A stretch of 7,441 nucleotides of DNA, taken from assembly GCA_023389535.1 (NCBI GenBank), contig JAEWEH010000441.1, positions 1 to 7,441 on the forward strand, read 5' to 3'. Source of the DNA: Pseudomonadota bacterium (GTDB taxonomy: Bacteria; Pseudomonadota; Gammaproteobacteria; Burkholderiales; Burkholderiaceae_B). The translations under genes were made by a program, and so were the position numbers. Shown here piece by piece: positions 1 through 5,398 of the stretch; position 1 is the first letter of the stretch, and each line of letters opens with the position of its first letter. The notes under the pieces are model-generated. The model was not told the DNA's origin. It did not search any database and was given only the letters and a program-made list of their open reading frames with translations.

Positions 1-214
1 CGACCGGCGCACTGGCCTGTTCCAGCGGTTCTGACGAATCAAAAAGCATGGGAACGACAATGACCGCCGCCAACACCAGCGCCAATGCGCCAATCAGGCG
101 GCGTCTGGCGCGACCGCGAAGTTCGCTGGCCTGAGCCTCGCTGGATAAGGAGGAGCGTGAAGCCTGGCGACGCCCGGCTCCTGATGCAGGCTCGTTTCTA
201 GAGAACAATCCCAT
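1..214 (-). CDS. SPOR-domain (DedD-like) membrane protein, N-terminal fragment
   Basis: These are the first 71 codons of a gene that runs off the left edge. It starts at ATG 214 (MGLFSRNEPASG...). Residues 1-39 are polar and cytoplasmic-looking, ending in a strongly basic patch (RGRARRR, about 33-39). A single hydrophobic segment follows at about 40-58 (LIGALALVLAAVIVVPMLF), then an acidic/polar, presumably periplasmic stretch. A short basic cytoplasmic tail, one membrane helix with positive-inside orientation and a position just after folC fit the betaproteobacterial SPOR-domain proteins related to DedD/FtsN. These bind denuded septal peptidoglycan through a C-terminal SPOR domain. That domain is not in the window, so the assignment rests on the N-terminal pattern and the neighbour. 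The gene begins 49 nt after the folC stop, so co-transcription with folC is likely. The ribosome site is poor: the nearest purine cluster (AGG) is about 13 nt upstream. In related genomes cvpA and purF often follow, which cannot be tested here. Confidence 0.7.
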   Translation of the reverse strand, partial: MGLFSRNEPASGAGRRQASRSSLSSEAQASELRGRARRRLIGALALVLAAVIVVPMLFDSSEPLEQASAPV

Positions 215-263
215 GGAGCAAAAAACCTATCTTGAATGCGAGCCGCGACTGCGGCCTGCCGAT

Positions 264-1685
264 CTATAGGGCCTTGCGGCCCAGCGCGTCCAGAATCGGG
301 CCGACGGTCGCAAAAGACCCAAACACGAGAATTCTATCATTCTCACTGGCTTGTTTCCGTGCCTCGGTAAATGCTTGTACCGGATTATCAAAACTGGCAA
401 TACTTACCGTATCGACGGCTACGGCAGGCGGTGCGACCGGCCGCACGCCTGGCTTTGCGTGGCCGCCCTCGTTGTCCGGGCCCGCTTGCGCGCTCTGCGC
501 ATGTTCGTCAGTTTCGTGCTTGGAGCGCAGCCCCGCCATCCCAGAGACGGCCCGACGCACAGCGTCGGCCAAGTCGGCGCCGGACGTGCCGCGCGGGCCC
601 GGCAAGCTGGTGCAGTACCAGCGGTCGACCCGGTGCACCATCTTGGCCAGCACACCGGGAATGTCCTTATCATTGAGCATGCCGATGACGGCGTGGGTAT
701 GCGGGAAGTGCCCCATGCTGTCCAGGCTTTGTCCCAAGGCGGCCGCAGCATGCGGATTGTGGGCGACGTCCAGGACAATGGCCGGCGTGCCGGGCAGTAT
801 TTGCATGCGGCCGGGCAAAGACACTTGCGCCAAGCCTAGTCGCACTGCCTGCTGCGGCACTGCAAGCCTGGGACGCAAGGCTTCCAGCGCCGCCAGCGCC
901 GCGGACGCATTCAGCAATTGATTGGCGCCGCGCAGTGCGGGGTAAGCCAGGCCGCTGCGCCGTTGGCCGCGGCCGCCATAGGCCCATTGCTGGCGGTCGC
1001 CGGAATAATTGAAATCCTTGCCGAACAGCCACAGGTCAGCCCCGATCTCCTGCGCGTAGTCGGCAATGGTCTGCGGCGGCATGGGATCGGCGCAGATCGC
1101 TGGACGTCCCGGGCGGAAAATATGCGCTTTCTCCCACCCTATTTTTTCGCGCGTGTCGCCCAGATATTCAGTGTGATCGATATCCACGCTGGTAATGATG
1201 GCACAGTCCGTATCGACCATATTGGTCGCATCCAGCCGCCCGCCCAGGCCGACTTCAAGCACCGCGACATCCACCTGTTCCTGCTCGAACAACAAGAGCG
1301 CCGCCAGAGTGGCGAACTCGAAATAGCTGAGCGTAATATCGCCCCTGCCCTCGTCGATCCGGCGGAACTGCTCGATGATCCGTTGGTCGGTGGCGAACTC
1401 ACCGTTCACGCGTATGCGTTCGTTGAAGTCCACCAGATGCGGAGACGTGTACAGACCGACCTTGTACCCTGCGGCCAACAGCATGGCTTCAAGCATGGCG
1501 CAGGTGGATCCCTTGCCATTGGTGCCGCCCACGGTGATCTTCACGAAGGGCGAGGCCAGCCCCAGCTTGCCGGCGACCGCCTTGATGCGGTCCAGTCCGA
1601 GGTCTATGGGTTTGGCATGTAAAGACTCAAGATAGCTCAACCACTCTTGCAGTGGGGCGCCTTCGCCGGGTGCGGGTAGGGACAT
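264..1685 (-). CDS. folC: Bifunctional dihydrofolate synthase / folylpolyglutamate synthase
   Basis: Cytoplasmic Mur-ligase-family enzyme that joins glutamate to dihydropteroate, making dihydrofolate, and adds further glutamates to reduced folates, using ATP. 473 residues. Visible motifs: P-loop GGTNGKGST (53-61, Lys58); TSPHLVDFNERIR (80-92); SYFEF with the putative Mg2+-binding Glu123; EVGLGGRLDATN (144-155); DHTEYLGDTREKIGWEKAHIF (170-190), whose Lys186 matches the carbamylated lysine of E. coli FolC; PGRMQI (291-296); LDVAHNPHA (305-313), with the Asp/His that contact ADP; and the C-terminal ENDRILVFGSF (448-458). It is about 50 residues longer than E. coli FolC (about 420), mostly because of a low-complexity stretch at about 386-426. 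ATG 1685 is the furthest upstream start, since an in-frame TGA lies five codons before it (1698-1700). No Shine-Dalgarno is evident. It starts 86 nt after lpd, beyond a terminator. In many betaproteobacteria folC follows accD (general knowledge), which is not seen here. Confidence 0.96.
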   Translation of the reverse strand: MSLPAPGEGAPLQEWLSYLESLHAKPIDLGLDRIKAVAGKLGLASPFVKITVGGTNGKGSTCAMLEAMLLAAGYKVGLYTSPHLVDFNERIRVNGEFATDQRIIEQFRRIDEGRGDITLSYFEFATLAALLLFEQEQVDVAVLEVGLGGRLDATNMVDTDCAIITSVDIDHTEYLGDTREKIGWEKAHIFRPGRPAICADPMPPQTIADYAQEIGADLWLFGKDFNYSGDRQQWAYGGRGQRRSGLAYPALRGANQLLNASAALAALEALRPRLAVPQQAVRLGLAQVSLPGRMQILPGTPAIVLDVAHNPHAAAALGQSLDSMGHFPHTHAVIGMLNDKDIPGVLAKMVHRVDRWYCTSLPGPRGTSGADLADAVRRAVSGMAGLRSKHETDEHAQSAQAGPDNEGGHAKPGVRPVAPPAVAVDTVSIASFDNPVQAFTEARKQASENDRILVFGSFATVGPILDALGRKAL

Positions 1686-1702
1686 AGAAATACGAACTCA
1701 TC

Positions 1703-1740
1703 AAAACAAAGACGGCAGGTGCTGATAGTAGCACCTGCCG
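1703..1740 (-). terminator. Intrinsic terminator after the PDH operon
   Basis: Perfect 11-bp inverted repeat: arms 1730-1740 and 1713-1723 (CGGCAGGTGCT and AGCACCTGCCG) around a 6-nt loop at 1724-1729. Read on the minus strand, the stem is followed at once by TCTTTGTTTT (1712-1703). The other strand has no T-tract after the stem, so the terminator is directional and serves aceE-aceF-lpd. The T-tract is interrupted by C and G, so some read-through into folC, 27 nt further on, is plausible. Confidence 0.85.
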
Positions 1741-1749
1741 GGTGTTGCC

Positions 1750-1770
1750 ATCGCCCAATGCATCGGCGAT
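1750..1770 (-). other. Small hairpin directly after the lpd stop
   Basis: Six-bp inverted repeat ATCGCC / GGCGAT (1765-1770 and 1750-1755) with a 9-nt spacer that contains the palindrome ATGCAT (1758-1763). It begins two bases after the lpd TAA. There is no T-run after it and it lies 9 nt upstream of the terminator stem. It could stabilise the 3' end of the PDH transcript, but a stem this short can occur by chance. Confidence 0.3.
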
Positions 1771-1771
1771 A

Positions 1772-3592
1772 TTACTTGCGCCTTGCGGGTGGAAGGTCGG
1801 TGCAACTGCCTTCGGCCACTTCGGCAGCCATCCCTATGGACTCGCCCAAGGTCGGGTGCGGATGGATGGTCTTGCCGATATCCACCACATCGGCGCCCAT
1901 TTCGACGGCCAGCGCCACCTCGCCGATCAGGTCGCCCGCGTGGGTGCCGACGATGCCGCCACCCAGGACGCGATGGGTCTCGGCGTCGAACAGCAGCTTG
2001 GTAAAGCCCTCGTCCCGCCCATTGGCGATGGCGCGGCCCGAAGCCGCCCAGGGGAACAGGCCCTTCTGGATGGCGATGCCTTCCTTCTTCGCCTCGTCTT
2101 CCGTCAGGCCGACCCAGGCGACTTCAGGATCGGTATAAGCCACCGAAGGGATTACACGCGCATCGAAGAACGATTTCTGGCCGGCGATGACTTCCGCCGC
2201 GACGTGGCCTTCATGCACCGCCTTGTGCGCCAGCATGGGTTGGCCGACGATGTCGCCGATGGCATAGATATGCGGCACGTTGGTGCGCATCTGTTTGTCG
2301 ACTTCGATGAAGCCACGGTCGGTAACCGCCACGCCCGCCTTGTCGGCGCCTATCTTCTTGCCGTTGGGCGTGCGGCCCACGGCCTGCAGCACCAGATCGT
2401 AGCGTTGAGGTTCGGCCGGGGCGTTCTTGCCTTCGAAGCCGACCCAGATGCCGTCTTCGCGCGCCTCGGCCGATACGGTGCGGGTATCGAGCATGATGCG
2501 ATCGAAACGCTTGGCATTCATCTTTTCCCAGACCTTGACCATATCGCGGTCCGCGCCCAGCATCAGGCCGCTTTGCATCTCGACGACATCCAGCCGCGCG
2601 CCCAGGGCGGAGTACACCGTGCCCATTTCGAGGCCGATAATGCCGCCGCCGACGATCAGCATGTTCTTGGGAATGCCGGCCAGCAGCAATGCGCCCGTGG
2701 AATCGACAATGCGCGGATCGTCCGGCAGGAAAGGCAGTTTGACCGACTGGCTGCCCGCCGCGATGATGGCAGAGCCGAAGGCGACGGTCTGGCTCTGGCC
2801 ATCGTCGCCGCGGACCGTCAGGTGATGCGGATCGGCGAATTCGCCGACGCCGGTCAGGACTTTTACCTTGCGGGCCTTGGCCATGCCGGCCAGACCGCCG
2901 GTCAGCTTGGACACCACGCTGTCTTTATGGGCGCGCAAGGCGTCCAGGTCGATTTCAGGCTTGCCGAAGGAAATGCCATGCGCCGCCAGCGTCTGAGCCT
3001 CTTCGAGCACGGCGGCGGTATGCAGCAAGGCCTTGGACGGGATGCAACCTACGTTCAGGCACACGCCGCCCAGGGTGGCATAGCGTTCCACCAGCACGAC
3101 GGACAAGCCCAAGTCAGCAGCGCGGAAGGCGGCGGAATACCCGCCCGGTCCTGCGCCCAGCACCAGGACATCGCACTGCACATCGGCGGAGCCACCATAA
3201 CTGGCCGGCGCTGGCGCCGCAGTTTCGGGCGGCTGTTCCGCCGCGCTTGGCGTGGAAGCCTGTTGCGCGGCGCCAGGCTGCGCCTGGGCCTCGGGCGGCG
3301 CGGACGCCGATGCGTCAGCCGCGCCGGCGGCCGCAGCGGGTGCTGCTTGCGCCTGAGCGGCTTCGATCCGTATGATCGCGGAACCTTCGGTGACCTTGTC
3401 GCCCACCTTGACCAGAACCGCCTTCACCACCCCCGCCGTGGCGGCCGGGATTTCCATGGACGCCTTGTCCGATTCGACAGTGATCAGGCTTTGTTCCTGC
3501 TGGATGGTATCGCCTTCCGCAACCAGGACCTCTATGACCTCGACTTCGGAAAAATCGCCGATATCGGGCACAGTCAATTCAGTTGTGCTCAT
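1772..3592 (-). CDS. lpdA: Dihydrolipoamide dehydrogenase (PDH E3) with N-terminal lipoyl domain
   Basis: FAD flavoprotein that reoxidises the dihydrolipoyl groups of the E2 core and passes electrons to NAD+; cytoplasmic, part of the PDH complex. 606 residues, against about 475 for a plain E3, because of an added lipoyl domain (about 5-77) with ESDKASMEIP and the lipoylated Lys43. An Ala/Pro/Gln-rich swinging linker follows (about 78-135). The E3 body then shows the FAD-binding GAGPGG (146-151), the redox disulfide GGVCLNVGCIPSK (Cys178 and Cys183), the NAD-binding GGGIIG (315-320), the second FAD motif IYAIGDIVG (442-450) and the C-terminal interface HPHPTLGES with catalytic His579 and Glu584. 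All key residues are present. The lipoyl-E3 fusion is known from Neisseria (P64k) and Ralstonia/Cupriavidus (PdhL), so it is a lineage trait. The start at 3592 is supported by an AGGAG 6 nt upstream that overlaps the aceF stop; aceF ends 9 nt before. Confidence 0.97.
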   Translation of the reverse strand: MSTTELTVPDIGDFSEVEVIEVLVAEGDTIQQEQSLITVESDKASMEIPAATAGVVKAVLVKVGDKVTEGSAIIRIEAAQAQAAPAAAAGAADASASAPPEAQAQPGAAQQASTPSAAEQPPETAAPAPASYGGSADVQCDVLVLGAGPGGYSAAFRAADLGLSVVLVERYATLGGVCLNVGCIPSKALLHTAAVLEEAQTLAAHGISFGKPEIDLDALRAHKDSVVSKLTGGLAGMAKARKVKVLTGVGEFADPHHLTVRGDDGQSQTVAFGSAIIAAGSQSVKLPFLPDDPRIVDSTGALLLAGIPKNMLIVGGGIIGLEMGTVYSALGARLDVVEMQSGLMLGADRDMVKVWEKMNAKRFDRIMLDTRTVSAEAREDGIWVGFEGKNAPAEPQRYDLVLQAVGRTPNGKKIGADKAGVAVTDRGFIEVDKQMRTNVPHIYAIGDIVGQPMLAHKAVHEGHVAAEVIAGQKSFFDARVIPSVAYTDPEVAWVGLTEDEAKKEGIAIQKGLFPWAASGRAIANGRDEGFTKLLFDAETHRVLGGGIVGTHAGDLIGEVALAVEMGADVVDIGKTIHPHPTLGESIGMAAEVAEGSCTDLPPARRK

Positions 3593-3598
3593 GGGCGG

Positions 3599-3603
3599 CT
3601 CCT
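3599..3603 (-). promoter_or_regulatory. lpdA Shine-Dalgarno overlapping the aceF stop
   Basis: On the minus strand AGGAG lies 6 nt before the lpd ATG, and its first two bases are the last two of the aceF TAG stop. It fixes the lpd start at 3592. A ribosome finishing aceF covers the initiation site of lpd, an arrangement that favours translational coupling of E2 and E3; the coupling itself is inferred. Confidence 0.8.
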
Positions 3604-5383
3604 ATAGGGCAATGCGGCGGAAATCGGCCAGCAAGCCGGCCAGATAAGCGTTGAAACGGGCAGCGGCGGCGCCGTCGATCACCCGGTGATCGTAGGACAG
3701 TGACAACGGCAGCATCAGTCGCGGCCGGAACTTCTTGCCGTCCCATACAGGAGCATGAGCCGAGCGGGAGACGCCCAGGATGGCGACCTCGGGTGCGTTG
3801 ATGATGGGCGTGAAGGACGTTCCCCCTATGCCGCCAAGCGAGGAGATTGAGAAGCAGCCACCCTGCATCTGGCTCGGGGACAGCTTGCCGTCGCGCGCCA
3901 GTTTGGCCAATTCCGCCGTCTCGGCTGCGATACCCAGGATGCCCTTTTTGTCGGCATCGCGGATGACTGGAACCACCAATCCATTGGGCGTGTCTGCGGC
4001 AAAGCCGACATGGTAGTACTGCTTGAGAACCAGATTATCGCCATCCAGGGACGCGTTGAATTCGGGGAACTTCTTCAGCGCGGCGACGACGGCCTTGATC
4101 AGGAACGCCAGCATGGTGACTTTGGTGCCGGATTTTTCGTTTTCCTTGTTCAGTGTCTGGCGCAAGGCTTCCAGATCCGTGATGTCGGCTTCATCGTTGT
4201 TGGTGACATGCGGAATCATGACCCAGTTGCGATGCAGGTTGGCGCCGGAAATCTTCTTGATGCGCGACAAGGGTTTGGTTTCGATGGCGCCGAATTTGGC
4301 GAAATCCACCTTCGGCCAGCCCAGGACGCTTAGACCGCCTTCCCCTGACGCTGCGGCAGGAATCGTCGTTGCCCCGCCCACGGACAGGGCCTGTTTCACG
4401 TAGAGCCTGACGTCCTCTTTGGTGATGCGATTCTTGGCGCCCGAACCTTGCACCGATGCAAGATTGACCCCCAGTTCGCGAGCGAACTTGCGAACGGACG
4501 GCGAAGCATGCGGCAAATTGCGCAGCGGCACATTGGCATCGGCAAACGCCTCGGTGGGCGAATGGCGCTCTGGTGGAACGGAAGCCAGGCCGCCTTCCGC
4601 CCTTTCCGGGGCCGGCGATGCTTTGGGCTGAGCGCTTTCCACTTCTTCCGAGGGCTCGGCGCTTGCTTGGGAGGCCCCAGTCGCCGCCGCCGCTGCGGCC
4701 GCGGGCTGAGCGCCGCCCGCCGGGGCGCCGGTCGCCTTTCCGGCCGCGCGCAAAGTCAGGATGGCAGTGCCCTGATTGACCTTGTCGCCAAGCTTGACCT
4801 GTATGCCCGTGACTACGCCACCTTGTGGCGACGGGACTTCCATCGATGCCTTGTCGGACTCCACCGTGATCAGGCTTTGCTCGGCCTGCACGGTATCACC
4901 CACCGCCACCATGATCTCAATGACTTCAACGTCCTTTGCGTCGCCGATATCCGGAACCTCGACGGTCACGTTTTCCTCGGCGCCAGCGGACTGCCCCTGG
5001 GTAGTCGTGGCGGCCGGCGATCCGGCGGCCGGCGACCCGGCGGCTGGCGCCGCGGCGGCGGCTGCCGTTTTAGCGCCTTGATCGCCTTGAACGTCTTGAG
5101 CGCCGGATGACGGCTGTTCGGCGCCGGCGTCGCCGTCCGCGCCTTCAGCCTGCAGTTCCAGGATGACCGTGCCTTCCTTGACTTTGTCCCCCAGTTTGAC
5201 CGCCACAGACTTGATGACGCCCGCATGAGGCGAAGGAATTTCCATGGAGGCCTTGTCCGACTCTACCGTGATCAGGCTTTGCTCGGCGCTGACGGTATCG
5301 CCCGCGGCGACCAGCACCTCGATGACCTCGACCTCGTCAATGTCGCCAATATCCGGCACCCTGATTTCTATATTCTTGCTCAT
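3602..5383 (-). CDS. aceF: Dihydrolipoamide acetyltransferase (PDH E2)
   Basis: Core of the PDH complex: its lipoyl arms take the acetyl group from E1 and the C-terminal domain transfers it to CoA. 593 residues. Order: lipoyl domain 1 (about 4-77, Lys44 in ESDKASMEIP); linker 1 (78-138, Ala/Gly/Ser/Pro-rich, with AGSPA repeats); lipoyl domain 2 (139-212, Lys178 in ESDKASMEVP); long linker 2 (213-290); peripheral-subunit-binding domain (about 292-328, ASPSVRKFARELGVNL...GAKNRITKEDV); linker 3 (332-350); and the catalytic domain (about 365-593) with SISSLGGIGGTSFTPIINAPE (512-532) and the active-site DHRVIDG (His566, Asp570). There are two lipoyl domains, where E. coli AceF has three; the third of this complex sits on E3. 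The gene starts 15 nt after the aceE stop, with GGGGA 7 nt before the ATG. Length and domains look complete. Confidence 0.97.
   Translation of the reverse strand: MSKNIEIRVPDIGDIDEVEVIEVLVAAGDTVSAEQSLITVESDKASMEIPSPHAGVIKSVAVKLGDKVKEGTVILELQAEGADGDAGAEQPSSGAQDVQGDQGAKTAAAAAAPAAGSPAAGSPAATTTQGQSAGAEENVTVEVPDIGDAKDVEVIEIMVAVGDTVQAEQSLITVESDKASMEVPSPQGGVVTGIQVKLGDKVNQGTAILTLRAAGKATGAPAGGAQPAAAAAAATGASQASAEPSEEVESAQPKASPAPERAEGGLASVPPERHSPTEAFADANVPLRNLPHASPSVRKFARELGVNLASVQGSGAKNRITKEDVRLYVKQALSVGGATTIPAAASGEGGLSVLGWPKVDFAKFGAIETKPLSRIKKISGANLHRNWVMIPHVTNNDEADITDLEALRQTLNKENEKSGTKVTMLAFLIKAVVAALKKFPEFNASLDGDNLVLKQYYHVGFAADTPNGLVVPVIRDADKKGILGIAAETAELAKLARDGKLSPSQMQGGCFSISSLGGIGGTSFTPIINAPEVAILGVSRSAHAPVWDGKKFRPRLMLPLSLSYDHRVIDGAAAARFNAYLAGLLADFRRIAL
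4863..4885 (-). repeat. Direct repeat in E2 lipoyl domain 2
   Basis: A 23-nt stretch identical to 5265-5287, coding for the AEQSLITV strand just before the lipoyl-lysine loop. It is the longest exact match I found between the two lipoyl modules of aceF (about 4748-4969 and 5153-5374). The flanking codons are also similar but with third-position changes. Confidence 0.75.
5009..5053 (-). repeat. 15-bp tandem repeat in E2 linker 1
   Basis: Three head-to-tail 15-bp units. Plus-strand unit 1 is GGCGGCCGGCGATCC (5009-5023), unit 2 (5024-5038) differs by one base, and unit 3 (5039-5053) is more diverged. On the coding strand they give the AGSPAAGSPA part of the flexible linker between the two lipoyl domains. 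The unit is a multiple of three, so gain or loss of copies would change linker length without a frameshift. Confidence 0.75.
5265..5287 (-). repeat. Direct repeat in E2 lipoyl domain 1
   Basis: Partner of the 23-nt direct repeat at 4863-4885. A shorter 14-nt core of the same sequence recurs in the lipoyl domain of lpdA at 3480-3493. Confidence 0.75.
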
Positions 5384-5390
5384 GGTTGTT

Positions 5391-5395
5391 TCCCC
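5391..5395 (-). promoter_or_regulatory. aceF Shine-Dalgarno
   Basis: GGGGA on the minus strand, 7 nt before the aceF ATG and inside the 15-nt aceE-aceF gap. It supports the start at 5383; there is no room for a separate promoter, so aceF depends on the aceE transcript. Confidence 0.7.
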
Positions 5396-5398
5396 GTG

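Noticed and set aside
215..263. Hairpin GCCGC-GACT-GCGGC (242-255) between folC and the SPOR gene as a terminator
   Set aside because: Only a 5-bp stem, and on the minus strand the T6 run lies about 16-20 nt beyond it, too far for an intrinsic terminator. folC and the downstream gene are probably co-transcribed.
232..1622. Plus-strand open frames of 162-234 codons antisense to folC
   Set aside because: They are mutually overlapping, carry no known motif and are opposite a well-supported folC; typical G+C-driven shadows.
1686..1765. Promoter for folC using TACTAT in the terminator loop or TATTTC just before the ATG as -10
   Set aside because: Neither has an acceptable -35 at 16-18 bp; the hexamers there (for example CGATGG and CGTCTT) do not resemble TTGACA.
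1742..3607. A 621-codon plus-strand open frame covering the whole of lpdA
   Set aside because: It lies antisense to a gene with all E3 motifs. Its translation shows no recognisable domain and is His/Arg/Gln/Asp-rich, as expected from reading high-G+C codons in reverse. No ribosome site or promoter was evident.
4010..5110. Plus-strand open frames antisense to aceF
   Set aside because: Arg/Gly/Pro-rich reverse readings of the E2 linkers and catalytic domain with no independent support.
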